64,000 nt of DNA, from the NCBI RefSeq assembly GCF_002777975.1, contig NZ_NGVS01000005.1, positions 62,261 to 126,260 on the forward strand, in the 5' to 3' direction. Under the pieces are notes generated by a model. The model saw nothing but the letters and a program-made list of their open reading frames with translations, was not told where the DNA came from and did no database searches. How positions within the stretch are numbered: the first letter of the stretch is position 1; each line of letters opens with the position of its first letter. Shown here piece after piece: positions 44,515 through 53,657 of this stretch. The position numbers and the translations under genes are program-made. This DNA comes from Shewanella carassii. Its GTDB lineage: Bacteria > Pseudomonadota > Gammaproteobacteria > Enterobacterales > Shewanellaceae.

Positions 44515-47076
44515 TTAACGCTCGAGCGTCAGGTCCATCTTGGATACGGTTGCCGCATCAATATCCGCTTCTTTGAACAGCAAGGGGCGGAAACGTTTCT
44601 CACTGGAGTAGAGCGCGGTCTGATCGGCAAACTCGGGACGCAGAATATTGCTGGTCTCTGAGTAGGTCAGTATCCCTCTCGCCTCCGGGCCCTCATCGGT
44701 AAAGCTCACCGCCATCATCCAGCTGGAGCCATAACGAATCTGATAGCCCTTGGCGCTCAGACCGGAATCCAGCGCTTTGCCGCTCAGTACATCGGTTGCC
44801 GGAGCGTAAGAGTGCTGCGGGATCAGCGTATCGTCACCACTGGTCTTGGTGGAAAATACGTTGAAACCACCCTCGGCATGATGACTGCCGGGCCAGGGCA
44901 AACGCACACCACTGGCGCTGCCATCCGGCAATGAACGCTCGACAAACTGCACACTGCCAAGGGGCGCATCAACGGCAAAACCGGCCGCTTCCAGGTTGAG
45001 CGCGGCATGCGCCAGCGCAGTGAGCGCCGAACCGTCAGAACTCAGTCCTGTGGGAGTGGTCGCCGGCTGTAGATAATCAAAGCCTTGGGTCAACATGGTT
45101 TTGTCATTGAACAGGTGGGCGAATTCCCGAAGCAAAGCGCCGCCTTTACTGTCGTTGTCCTGATGACCATTCCAGGCCTTGAGCGCCGCGCAGGCAGCAC
45201 TGATATCCTTGGCAAGGGTACCGACCATTACAGGTTCACTGCCCTTTGCCTCACACTGGGCAATCAGATCATCCAAAACCATTTCGGCCAGATAGCTGCG
45301 GTTGTTGAGCACTGCCGCCTCCAGTTCATCCAGGTTGAACTTGCCATCACTACCGGCGGCATCACCAAGCAGCTTGAGACCCATACGGGTTCTCATGCTC
45401 AGTTGGCCACGCTCCGGGCCATACATGGGGGAGAAATACTCCAGCGGCTCGGCCGGGTTGGTAGACCAGAAGGAGTTATTGGAGTTTTGCACAAAGTCTG
45501 TGCGTTCCAACTTGGGCGCCCGCTCGAAAGGCGTGGAGCCATCGAAGGCGAACAGTGAGGTATTGCCCGGCAATATGGTAAAGCCCGCCTGCGCCTTGGC
45601 CGCCTTGATCTCAGGGGAAGTTTTCAGCAATACCACAGCCGCCTCGGATAATCCCGGCACGGTAGAGTCATCGATATAGAAGGCGTTGCCTTCCCTGTCG
45701 GCATACATGGTGTTATTGAAGATCATGCCGTCATAGTCTTTAAATGCCTGCACAAACTCCTGTTTGTTGGCGGCCATGTTCATCGCCAGCCAGTGATCCA
45801 CGGGATCCATGGTCGCCATGTTGGCATCCTGCAACATAAAGGCCTGGCCATCATCCCAGCCAAAAGGTGCCTGGGTGGCAGGCGCTTCGACTATAGGTCC
45901 CTTGGGAGTGGTATAGATATCTTTTTCGGCTACCAGCATACCCGCCGGACCGGCATTGACCAGCACCTGCACGGTTTCCTTGCTGATAGGCATAGGCTCA
46001 CCATCAAACAGATACTGCATTCGGTCGCCGGAAACCAGCTCCAGGTTATAGACCACAAAATGTTCGGCGGTGGAGAAGGTATGGGTCCAGGCGAGATCTT
46101 TGTTGAAACCAATATTGATTGGGCCCGGCATGCCGACCAGAGAGCCACCCATCACATCCAGGTGTCCGGGAATGGTGGCATGGGACTGCCAAAACCTCAG
46201 GTTACCTGTATGCGGAAAGTGCGGGTTCCCAAGCACCATGCCCTTGCCGTTTTCCGTCTTGTCTTTGCCAAGGCCCCAGCCGTTGGAGCCCAGTTCACCC
46301 GGGTTGGTCTCCGGGGTTGAAATATTAGCGGCTCTGGCAATCAGCTTGCTGTTAATGTCATTGACAAAAGCGGTCTGGGCGGCAGAGGCCGGAGCCGGGC
46401 CGACTATTCGTGGCAAATATTCATCACCATCACCCGGATTGGCGTAAAAGATCAGATCCAGGAAGTTGGCCGCCCCCGGTAACAGGGCAATTGAAAACAG
46501 GTAGGTCACCACATCTTCAGCTTCAATAGGCTTGACCCAGGGCTGCCCGGCACAGAAGGGCTCAGCCTGTTGCTTGCCTTCGGCCACATCGCTCAAATAC
46601 CGGTTGTAGCCGGCGACAAACCCGCTGATCAGAGCCCGGGAGTTTTCGCTGAATTCAGGCCATTTGGCCTCGGCCTGAGCTCTGACCTTGAGCGCCTTGT
46701 AGGCAAAGTCGGAGATCAGGTTGCCATTGTCTTCCCGGGCCGGGATCCCTGTGGTGAAGTCCAGGCTGGCATGGGGGCCGAAATACATGGAACGCTCTGA
46801 GTTGGCCTTAACAAAACCGTCGGCCAGGATGCACAGATTGTCCTGCGCCTGCACATAGCCGTTACCGAATCCCAGGCTTTCCAAATTGTCGGCTTGAATA
46901 TGAGGTACACCGAAACTGGTGCGCCGAACACTGACCGAGAGCTTGCCGTCCGGTGCAAATGCCTGCAGTGTGTTGTCGACCGGAGGCGGGTTCTGATCAT
47001 TATCGTCATCCGAACAGCCAACGAGTGCCAGGGTGCCTGCCAGCCCCATGGCGTACATGAGTTTGTTGAATTTCAT
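44515..47076 (-). CDS. Penicillin/AHL-acylase-type Ntn hydrolase, lipoprotein
   Basis: An 853-residue exported acylase precursor. The N-terminus has a lipobox, LALVGC, followed by Ser at +2, indicating an outer-membrane lipoprotein rather than the usual soluble periplasmic enzyme. The alpha-chain block GNGYVQAQDNLCILADGF is close to PvdQ/AHL-acylase relatives. GSNGWGLG (about residues 260-267) contains the serine that becomes the beta-chain N-terminal nucleophile after self-cleavage. It should hydrolyse an amide-linked acyl chain, such as acyl-homoserine lactones or beta-lactams; the substrate is not provable. ATG 47076 is chosen because it begins the lipoprotein signal. Confidence 0.88.
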   Translation of the reverse strand: MKFNKLMYAMGLAGTLALVGCSDDDNDQNPPPVDNTLQAFAPDGKLSVSVRRTSFGVPHIQADNLESLGFGNGYVQAQDNLCILADGFVKANSERSMYFGPHASLDFTTGIPAREDNGNLISDFAYKALKVRAQAEAKWPEFSENSRALISGFVAGYNRYLSDVAEGKQQAEPFCAGQPWVKPIEAEDVVTYLFSIALLPGAANFLDLIFYANPGDGDEYLPRIVGPAPASAAQTAFVNDINSKLIARAANISTPETNPGELGSNGWGLGKDKTENGKGMVLGNPHFPHTGNLRFWQSHATIPGHLDVMGGSLVGMPGPINIGFNKDLAWTHTFSTAEHFVVYNLELVSGDRMQYLFDGEPMPISKETVQVLVNAGPAGMLVAEKDIYTTPKGPIVEAPATQAPFGWDDGQAFMLQDANMATMDPVDHWLAMNMAANKQEFVQAFKDYDGMIFNNTMYADREGNAFYIDDSTVPGLSEAAVVLLKTSPEIKAAKAQAGFTILPGNTSLFAFDGSTPFERAPKLERTDFVQNSNNSFWSTNPAEPLEYFSPMYGPERGQLSMRTRMGLKLLGDAAGSDGKFNLDELEAAVLNNRSYLAEMVLDDLIAQCEAKGSEPVMVGTLAKDISAACAALKAWNGHQDNDSKGGALLREFAHLFNDKTMLTQGFDYLQPATTPTGLSSDGSALTALAHAALNLEAAGFAVDAPLGSVQFVERSLPDGSASGVRLPWPGSHHAEGGFNVFSTKTSGDDTLIPQHSYAPATDVLSGKALDSGLSAKGYQIRYGSSWMMAVSFTDEGPEARGILTYSETSNILRPEFADQTALYSSEKRFRPLLFKEADIDAATVSKMDLTLER

Positions 47077-47309
47077 TATAATTATCTCTTTTTTAATGCC
47101 ATTTATCCGACAAGGCCCAGCCCCTTGAACAATACAACTCCCCAAAAGCCATACGGGTCTGTCGTGGCGCCTATGTCGTGTCCCTCGGTGCACCTTGCGT
47201 TGTGATTTACGGCGCGTCACAATGACGCCCAATTCAAGGTCGCACCTCCGACCATTTAAACAATGATTCAAATAGCCGTCCACATTTAAGACTCATCAAG
47301 CAAACAAAT

Positions 47310-47846
47310 ATGAAACAAAATCAATTACAGATAGTGGTGGGTTCTACCAACCCGGTAAAACTCAAAGCCGCCGAGAATGCGGTCCGCGCCCTACATCCCG
47401 ACGCCGAGATCCACTGCCAAGCCATGAAGGCACCATCCGGTGTGGCGGAGCAACCCATGACAGATTCCGATACCCGCCAGGGAGCCATCAACAGGGTGGA
47501 ATGGTGTAAGGCACATGCTGATGCCGATTACTATTTGGCAATGGAAGGTGGGGTGGATAATTTCCCCCAGGGGCCGGCCACCTTTGCCTATGTGGTCATC
47601 GCCACCAAAGAACGCCTCTGCGTCGGCCGCAGTGCTCACCTGCCCCTGCCGCCCAAAGTTTATGCCGCGCTCAAGGCCGGTGAAGAACTGGGGGATGTGA
47701 TGGATTCGCTGTTCAATACCGTCAATGTCAAACAGGCAGGTGGCGCCATAGGGCTCTTGACCCAAGGGCATGCTACTCGCGAGAGTATTTATCACTCGGC
47801 CTTGCTGCTCGCATCGGCGCCACTGCGTTACCCGGAGCTTTACTAA
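47310..47846 (+). CDS. yjjX: Inosine/xanthosine triphosphatase
   Basis: A 178-residue house-cleaning enzyme that hydrolyses ITP and XTP so that deaminated purines do not enter nucleic acids. Seen: VVGSTNPVKLKAAENAVRAL at the N-terminus, PMTDSDTRQGAINR, and YLAMEGGVDNF. Length matches YjjX. The ATG is at 47310. It is monocistronic and divergent from the acylase gene. Confidence 0.93.
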   Translation: MKQNQLQIVVGSTNPVKLKAAENAVRALHPDAEIHCQAMKAPSGVAEQPMTDSDTRQGAINRVEWCKAHADADYYLAMEGGVDNFPQGPATFAYVVIATKERLCVGRSAHLPLPPKVYAALKAGEELGDVMDSLFNTVNVKQAGGAIGLLTQGHATRESIYHSALLLASAPLRYPELY

Positions 47847-48084
47847 TACCAGTCACCGCTGTTATTAATAGGCGCTGTTACCAATGAACAACGCGATTAA
47901 TCGCAGTGGTGTTTACATTGACCGGCTTCCACGCAATTCTTCCTATTGCCTGTAAAGATGCCCGGCCATTACCCAACCTCGCCATGAAACAAGCTGTTGC
48001 AAATAGATACAGACTGAGCTAAGTTGAATTCAGCATTAGTTGCTTGTCGCAACCAATTTATCTATTTGCGAGGTTATCCCTTAG

Positions 48085-49062
48085 ATGTCCCTCAACATCA
48101 AGCCCCATGTTACTGAGACAGACAATCAGCAAGAATCGCCTCTGGATGAACTGGCCCAAGTCAGCCCTGTGCTCAGACACCTGTCACGTCACTTGGTCCG
48201 GCAGCTGGGCATGTTGTCCGGCGCCTGCGGACAGCTGCCGCTGACCCCGGTGCAGGCACACACACTGCTGGAGCTGGGACAGCAAGATCTCAGCATTAAA
48301 GAACTGAGTAGCCTGCTCAATATCGATAAATCCAATGCCAGCCGTGCCGTCAGTCATCTGGTTAACAAACAACTGGCCCAAACCAAGGCCAATCCCAGAG
48401 ACAATCGTTGTCTGCAGGTCAGCCTGACTCCGACCGGGCATAAGATGTTGCAACAATTGGATACTCAGCAGGATAACCAATTTGCTGACATTCTTGCCCA
48501 GTTAGCACCGAGCGAGGTGACCCAACTGGAAACCAGTCTGCGCAGCTACAACAAGGCGATTACCAAGGCCAAGAGTCAACAAGGGGTGGTGATCAGGCCA
48601 CTACAGGCGGCAGACGATGCCGAGCTAGCCGCCGTGATACGTGCAGTATCGGCCGAATATGGCCTGACACCCGATAAGGGTTACAGTGTTGCCGACCCGA
48701 CCCTGGATCACCTGAGTCGCCAATATGGTCAGCCAGGCAGCCAATATTGGGTAATTGAAAAACAGCAGCAACTGCTCGGCGGTGCCGGCATAGCCCCCTT
48801 GCCCGGCGAAGAGGGCGTATGTGAGTTGCAGAAGATGTACTTTATGCCCGCACTGCGAGGCCTGGGGCTCTCCCGCCGTTTGGCACTGCAATGTCTCAGC
48901 TTTGCCCGCGAGCAGGGATATAAGGCCTGTTATCTGGAAACCACCAAACTGTTGCCACAAGCGCTCGGCCTCTACGTCAGCCTGGGCTTTACCGTTTTGC
49001 CCAAGCACCTTGGCAATACCGGCCACAGCGCCTGCGAAATCCCCATGTTGCTGACACTCTAG
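48085..49062 (+). CDS. MarR regulator fused to a GNAT acetyltransferase
   Basis: A 325-residue two-domain protein. Residues 20-160 form a MarR winged helix (LELGQQDLSIKELSSLLNID, then KSNASRAVSHLVNKQL and ANPRDNRCLQVSLTPTGHKM). Residues 170-325 form a GNAT domain with the acetyl-CoA loop KMYFMPALRGLGLSRRLAL. This fusion is a known family in proteobacteria; the substrate and DNA target are not known. The ATG at 48085 has a poor ribosome site. It stands alone, with no divergent neighbour suggesting an obvious target. Confidence 0.87.
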   Translation: MSLNIKPHVTETDNQQESPLDELAQVSPVLRHLSRHLVRQLGMLSGACGQLPLTPVQAHTLLELGQQDLSIKELSSLLNIDKSNASRAVSHLVNKQLAQTKANPRDNRCLQVSLTPTGHKMLQQLDTQQDNQFADILAQLAPSEVTQLETSLRSYNKAITKAKSQQGVVIRPLQAADDAELAAVIRAVSAEYGLTPDKGYSVADPTLDHLSRQYGQPGSQYWVIEKQQQLLGGAGIAPLPGEEGVCELQKMYFMPALRGLGLSRRLALQCLSFAREQGYKACYLETTKLLPQALGLYVSLGFTVLPKHLGNTGHSACEIPMLLTL

Positions 49063-49192
49063 CTGAGCAAGCCTCTAACCAAGCAAGCCGCTGCCACAGG
49101 AGGCTCTGGTGGCAGCTACGGCCCACGCTTAAAAAGCGCACCAACACAATAGATGCAATGCCGCTGTGATTACTACGGCCATTTGCAGAGTT

Positions 49193-49570
49193 TTATACCT
49201 CCGGCACCTTGGGCCAGTTGGGTTTATTACGAGCAACCCAAGCCTGTAACTTCCGCCTTGCAGAATCGGTTCCTACATCAATATCTAGGAAATCACAGAT
49301 AGATTTCCATGTGGAGAATCTACCTCTCATATTTAATTCGGGGACTTCCTTAATCCACTCTGATGGTCTAGGAGAGGATTTAACCTTCGACTTATCAGGT
49401 AATGACTCCAATAAGCTTTCTAGAATTTTGTCAGCATTTGCCCCTTCAGATGGGATCAGTTCCAACAAGCGAATAAGTGCTTCATTAAATGTAATATTTT
49501 CAAAAGGTTGTTTTTTAACTAACAACTCAATCCTTGATGCTACTTTTTCGTCGACATGATAGCTAGGCAT
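49193..49570 (-). CDS. Small putative DNA-binding protein, unknown family
   Basis: A 125-residue protein I do not recognise. The first 40 residues (MPSYHVDEKVASRIELLV and on to NEALIRLLELI) read like a short strand followed by two helices, the ribbon-helix-helix plan also seen at the N-terminus of SeqA. The C-terminal part (FSTWKSICDFLDID, then SARRKLQAWVARNKPNWP) is helical and basic. The ATG at 49570 follows GGAGATTACT. It is AT-rich compared with the flanks. Two tandem palindromes sit in its promoter, suggesting autoregulation. No toxin or partner gene adjoins it. Confidence 0.6.
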   Translation of the reverse strand: MPSYHVDEKVASRIELLVKKQPFENITFNEALIRLLELIPSEGANADKILESLLESLPDKSKVKSSPRPSEWIKEVPELNMRGRFSTWKSICDFLDIDVGTDSARRKLQAWVARNKPNWPKVPEV

Positions 49571-49625
49571 AGTAATCTCCAATATTCATCAGGACATAAT
49601 ATAAACTACACCCTCGAAAACTAGA

Positions 49626-49645
49626 TTTCTAGAAATTTCTAGAAA
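49626..49645 (-). promoter_or_regulatory. Tandem palindromes TTTCTAGAAA x2 upstream of the small DNA-binding gene
   Basis: Two exactly repeated 10-bp palindromes abut each other, and a weaker unit (ACTAGA) continues the series at 49620-49625. They lie 56-75 bp before the start codon, where they would overlap the promoter. Abutting palindromic units are the typical operator form for ribbon-helix-helix proteins. Confidence 0.6.
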
Positions 49646-49810
49646 AACTTTAAAAAAGACTGGTTGAGAACAGTCCATACTTCCCATTCCTTCACTTCCC
49701 GCTCAACAAACTGAAAAACAACAAAAGTGACACGAAAACGGTTTTATTTATTGACAATCAACCTCTGTCACTTGTTAGCTTGCAGATAAGGAAATTATCG
49801 GGAGCTTTCA

Positions 49811-50851
49811 ATGGAATACAGACGTATCCCCCACTCCACTCTGGAAGTGAGCAAACTGTGCCTCGGCACCATGACCTGGGGCGAGCAAAACAGCCAGGCC
49901 GACGCCTTCGCCCAGTTGGATATGGCCCTAGCCGAAGGGATTAACTTTATCGACACTGCCGAGATGTATCCGGTGCCGCCCAAACCCGAGACTCAGGGTG
50001 AGACCGAACGCATTCTTGGCGCCTATCTCAAGGTCCGCGGCAACAGAGACAACCTGGTGATTGCCACCAAGGTGGCGGCTCCCGGCGGCAAGAGTGACTA
50101 TATCCGCAGCAAGATGGCACTGGACTGGCGCAATATCCAGCTGGCGGTGGATGCTTCACTGCAGCGCCTGGGCGTAGACTGTATCGATCTCTATCAAATC
50201 CACTGGCCCCACAGAAACTGTAACTTCTTCGGCGAACTCTTCTATGAGCAGCAGGAACAGGAGTCGATGACCCCCATCCTGGATACCCTAGAAGCCTTGA
50301 GCGAAGTGATCCGCGCTGGCAAGGTACGCTATATCGGGGTCTCCAATGAAACGCCCTGGGGCCTGATGAAATACCTGCAACTGGCCGAGAAACACGGCCT
50401 GCCGCGGATTGTCAGCGTGCAGAACCCCTATAACCTGCTGAATCGCAGCTTTGAAGTGGGCATGAGTGAAATAAGCCACCGCGAAGAGTTACCGCTGCTG
50501 GCCTACTCGCCATTGGCCTTCGGTACCCTCACAGGCAAGTACTTAAATGGCCAATGGCCAGCAGGCGCCAGGTTGACCCTGTTCAAGCGCTTCGCCCGCT
50601 ATACCGGCACCGAGTTGGCGCTTGAGGCCACCGAGGCCTACGTCAAGCTGGCCCAAAAATTCCACCTGAGCCCGGCACAGATGGCACTGGCATTCGTCAA
50701 CTCCCGTCCCTTTGTGGGCAGCAATATCATAGGCGCCACCAATCTGGAGCAGTTAAAGGAGAACATTGCCGCCTCGCAGCTTAAGCTGAGTGATGAACTG
50801 CTCAGTGAACTCAACTCGCTGTCGAGCCGCTTTCGCCTGCCCTGTCCTTAA
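49811..50851 (+). CDS. tas: Aldo/keto reductase, Tas family
   Basis: A 346-residue NADPH-dependent reductase. The N-terminal MEYRRIPHSTLEVSKLCLGT and TWGEQN match E. coli Tas; FIDTAEMYPVPP (about residues 50-61) has the catalytic Asp and Tyr; CIDLYQIHWPHRN carries the active-site His. KYLNGQWPAGAR and IIGATNLEQLKEN are family blocks. The natural substrate is unclear. Start ATG 49811 follows GGGAG. A strong terminator lies 26 bp downstream. Confidence 0.93.
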   Translation: MEYRRIPHSTLEVSKLCLGTMTWGEQNSQADAFAQLDMALAEGINFIDTAEMYPVPPKPETQGETERILGAYLKVRGNRDNLVIATKVAAPGGKSDYIRSKMALDWRNIQLAVDASLQRLGVDCIDLYQIHWPHRNCNFFGELFYEQQEQESMTPILDTLEALSEVIRAGKVRYIGVSNETPWGLMKYLQLAEKHGLPRIVSVQNPYNLLNRSFEVGMSEISHREELPLLAYSPLAFGTLTGKYLNGQWPAGARLTLFKRFARYTGTELALEATEAYVKLAQKFHLSPAQMALAFVNSRPFVGSNIIGATNLEQLKENIAASQLKLSDELLSELNSLSSRFRLPCP

Positions 50852-50876
50852 GGGTTGAGATATTTCGCCTTGCATT

Positions 50877-50912
50877 GGGCGCACAAATCCATAAAGATCT
50901 GTGCGCCCTTTT
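50877..50912 (+). terminator. Terminator after tas
   Basis: Nine-base stem GGGCGCACA / TGTGCGCCC with a 14-base loop followed by TTTT. It lies just before csdA, so csdA expression needs read-through or a promoter in the remaining 18 bp or within the loop region. Confidence 0.8.
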
Positions 50913-50930
50913 GATTGAAGATCCACAGCT

Positions 50931-52145
50931 ATGAGCACTCCACAGTTGCGCGCCCAGTTTCCCGCGCTCACCCAGATGTTGGGGGATTATCCCCTGGTCT
51001 ATCTCGACACGGCCGCCACCAGCCAAAAACCCCGGCGGGTGCTGGAAGCGATGGCGCGTTTTTACCGTGAAGATTGCGCCAATGTGCACAGAGCGGCCCA
51101 TCAGCTTTCCGCCCGGGCGACCCAGGCCTACGAAGCTGTGCGTGATGCCTTGCAGCATTTTATCCATGCCACCCGGCGGGAAGAGATCATCTTCACCCAC
51201 GGCACCACCGAAGCCATCAACCTGCTGGCCTGGGGCCTTGGCGAGCGATTTGGCAAGGATGACCTCATTCTGGTCGACAGCTGCGCTCATCACGCCAATC
51301 TGCTGCCCTGGCAACAACTGGCCAAACGCAGTGGTGCCAGGCTGGAACCCATTCCGCTGGATAAAGATCTGCGCCTCAATAAGGCGGCCTTTAGTCTGCT
51401 GCTCCAGCAAAAGCCCAAATTGGTGGCCCTCAGCCATGTCTCCAATGTATTGGGTACGGTCAATGACATACAAGCCTTGTGTCAGGATATTCGCGCCGCC
51501 GGCGCCATCAGTGTGGTGGACGGTGCCCAGGCCGTCGCCCATCTGCCGCTGGACATGCAGCAACTGGGGTGCGACTTTTATGCTTTTTCCGGCCACAAGA
51601 TGTATGGCCCCAGCGGCATAGGTGTACTCTGGGGCCGCTATGAATTGCTGGACACCTTGGAGCCACTGCTGACCGGCGGTGAGATGATAAAAACCGTCAG
51701 TTTCCAAGGCAGTACATTTGGCGACTTGCCCAACCGCCTCGAGGCCGGCACCCCGCCGATAGCCGAGGTCATAGGTCTGGGAGAGGCCGTCGCCTTTCTC
51801 GAACAGCAAGACAGACAAGCCCTGGCACTTGCCGAACAAAAACTGCTGAACAAGCTGCAACAGGGGTTATCCGCCATTGCCGGGGTCGAACTTTACGCCG
51901 CTCACGGGGATAATCTGGGCGCCGTGGCCTTTAATCTCAAGGGCGAGCATCACCAGGATGTAGGCATACTGCTGGATCAACAAGGCATAGCGGTACGCTG
52001 CGGCCATCATTGCGCCATGCCACTGATGTCGCTGATGGGTATCAAGGGCTGCTGCCGGGCCTCTGTGGGGATCTACACTGATGAGCAAGATATCAAACGT
52101 TTTCTCGATGCCCTGAAGGCAAGCGCCGAACTACTGGGATACTGA
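50931..52145 (+). CDS. csdA: Cysteine desulfurase, CsdA/SufS type
   Basis: A 404-residue PLP enzyme that takes sulfur from cysteine as a persulfide for Fe-S cluster and other sulfur work. Seen: YLDTAATSQKPRRVLEAM near the N-terminus, the PLP lysine in FSGHKMYGPSGIGVLWG (about residue 222), and the persulfide cysteine in CGHHCAMPL. Group II desulfurase length. The next gene, 3 bp later, encodes its SufE-like acceptor, which supports CsdA over SufS. The ATG is at 50931. Confidence 0.94.
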   Translation: MSTPQLRAQFPALTQMLGDYPLVYLDTAATSQKPRRVLEAMARFYREDCANVHRAAHQLSARATQAYEAVRDALQHFIHATRREEIIFTHGTTEAINLLAWGLGERFGKDDLILVDSCAHHANLLPWQQLAKRSGARLEPIPLDKDLRLNKAAFSLLLQQKPKLVALSHVSNVLGTVNDIQALCQDIRAAGAISVVDGAQAVAHLPLDMQQLGCDFYAFSGHKMYGPSGIGVLWGRYELLDTLEPLLTGGEMIKTVSFQGSTFGDLPNRLEAGTPPIAEVIGLGEAVAFLEQQDRQALALAEQKLLNKLQQGLSAIAGVELYAAHGDNLGAVAFNLKGEHHQDVGILLDQQGIAVRCGHHCAMPLMSLMGIKGCCRASVGIYTDEQDIKRFLDALKASAELLGY

Positions 52146-52148
52146 ACC

Positions 52149-52598
52149 ATGACAGAAACACTCACTGCTGCCGACTTTATCCAGTTTGCCAAGCAAACCC
52201 AGGCGCCGCTGGCCGACTTATTTGAAGCCGTCTCCTCGGCCAATAATTGGCAGGACAGATACCGCCAGTTGATGCAAGGCGCCAAGCTGTTGCCGGCCCT
52301 GCCACCCGAGCTGCAAACAGAAACCGCCCGGGTACGCGGCTGTGAAAGCGCCGCCTGGCTCTACCACTGCCAAATCGAGGGCAAGCATCTGTTTATTGCC
52401 GACAGCGAGGCTCGCATCGTCAAAGGGCTGATAGCCCTGTTGCTGCATGCGGTGAATAACAGCGACAACCAAACCCTGGCGCAATTTGAGCCCAAGGCTT
52501 ATCTCAAACAACTGGGTTTGGAGGGGCAACTGAGCCCATCCCGCAGCAACGGCCTCTATGCCCTGATAAGCAGAATCATCGAGCTCAGCCAGTGCTAA
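52149..52598 (+). CDS. csdE: Sulfur acceptor protein CsdE (SufE family)
   Basis: A 149-residue protein that receives persulfide sulfur from CsdA. The acceptor cysteine is in TARVRGCESAAWLY (about residue 64), and ADSEARIVKGLIALLL is the conserved helical block. It starts 3 bp after csdA ends, so the two are cotranslated. Length and composition match CsdE rather than the suf-operon SufE, and no suf genes are near. Confidence 0.92.
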   Translation: MTETLTAADFIQFAKQTQAPLADLFEAVSSANNWQDRYRQLMQGAKLLPALPPELQTETARVRGCESAAWLYHCQIEGKHLFIADSEARIVKGLIALLLHAVNNSDNQTLAQFEPKAYLKQLGLEGQLSPSRSNGLYALISRIIELSQC

Positions 52599-52710
52599 TA
52601 CCATGCTGATTTTTTCAGCGCTTCCACTATCCAGCTCACATCGGAGAATAATTTTGCGGCCTGGTTGGCATTTTTCTGGTTAAGCTTCACTTACCATCTG
52701 GCTCCAGAGT

Positions 52711-52787
52711 CGGAGCGTAGCTCAGCCCGGTAGAGCGCTGTCTTCGGGAGGCAGGGGTCGCAAGTTCGAATCTTGTCGCTCCGACCA
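52711..52787 (+). tRNA. tRNA-Pro (anticodon CGG)
   Basis: A 77-nt cloverleaf. The acceptor arms CGGAGCG / CGCTCCG pair fully, followed by the encoded ACCA end. The D stem is GCTC / GAGC. The anticodon stem CTGTC / GGCAG holds the loop TTCGGGA with anticodon CGG, reading CCG. The T arm carries GTTCGAATC. A hairpin terminator follows 32 bp later. Confidence 0.95.
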
Positions 52788-52819
52788 ATTAAACCGCTAT
52801 CCAAGCGGCATAAAGACTC

Positions 52820-52852
52820 AAGGGCAGGTTCATCGAACTTGCCCTTGTTGTT
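52820..52852. terminator. Terminator between tRNA-Pro and the HupE-like gene
   Basis: Eleven-base stem AAGGGCAGGTT / AACTTGCCCTT (one G-T pair) with loop CATCG, followed by GTTGTTT. It lies between convergent units. Confidence 0.8.
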
Positions 52853-52861
52853 TCTGCCCCG

Positions 52862-53461
52862 TCACACTGCTACAACCATCATCAAGCCGGCCAGCAACAG
52901 ACAAGTGCCGAGCACGTATTGCAGGTGTTTCTTAGCCAGCACTTTACAGGTTACCTCTCCCACCATGCTGAGGATCAACACTGTCGCGCCGATCCCCACT
53001 AGATACCCCAAGAACAAATTGGAGCCACTGAGAGTCCAGTCCGCCACGCCCAGATTGGCACTGCCCAGGGTGTAACCATGGGCGAATGCCAACATGGCGA
53101 CCATGGCCGCGGCGACATGGGTAGCAAAACAGATATTGCCGGCAATCAACATGCCGAGCACAAACATGGACAGGAGAACAAAGGATTTACTGACGATAAG
53201 CGCCATCGAGGTTTGCGCCGTCAAAGTACCGGCCAACATCACCAGCACAAACGAGAGCGGCACCACCCACAAGGCTTTACCGCCAAGCTGCGCCGACCAG
53301 ACTCCGACGCCAACGGCCACCAGCAGACTGGCCACCAGCATCAAAGGGTTGAGTTGCATCACCTGCTCGGGAAAGCGTCCCACAACCCCCAGCGACAATA
53401 GCAGACTGGCACCAACACCCAAAAACAGCCAAGATCTGCCAGCAAACAAGGACCGCATCAT
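52862..53461 (-). CDS. HupE/UreJ-family membrane protein
   Basis: A 199-residue protein with an N-terminal signal-like helix and five or six further hydrophobic segments. NICFATHVAAAMVAMLAFAH and HGYTLGSANLG resemble the histidine/glycine motif of HupE/UreJ, a family linked with nickel or cobalt uptake for hydrogenase and urease. No such enzyme genes are in the window, so the metal role is only a family inference. The ATG at 53461 follows GAGAGGTG; a second ATG is adjacent. Confidence 0.8.
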   Translation of the reverse strand: MMRSLFAGRSWLFLGVGASLLLSLGVVGRFPEQVMQLNPLMLVASLLVAVGVGVWSAQLGGKALWVVPLSFVLVMLAGTLTAQTSMALIVSKSFVLLSMFVLGMLIAGNICFATHVAAAMVAMLAFAHGYTLGSANLGVADWTLSGSNLFLGYLVGIGATVLILSMVGEVTCKVLAKKHLQYVLGTCLLLAGLMMVVAV

Positions 53462-53567
53462 AAGCACCTCTCACTTGCCGAGTGACTACGCTTTAACCTT
53501 ATACCTTACGGTAAAAAAATGCTTGACCTGGCACAAATTCCTGACAAAAAACCGACCTTTAATTGAC

Positions 53568-53596
53568 TTGCATAACACAGACTCAAGCCTTACTAT
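53568..53596 (+). promoter_or_regulatory. Putative promoter of trpS
   Basis: TTGCAT (53568-53573), 17 bp, TACTAT (53591-53596). Transcription from here would make a leader of roughly 190 nt before the trpS start, containing the Trp-codon frame and hairpins described separately. No obvious TrpR operator was seen. Confidence 0.5.
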
Positions 53597-53657
53597 CCTT
53601 GGGTCTTTAAATGTATTTTTGATTAATCCTATGTATTCCCCAATCGACTCATTGCTC

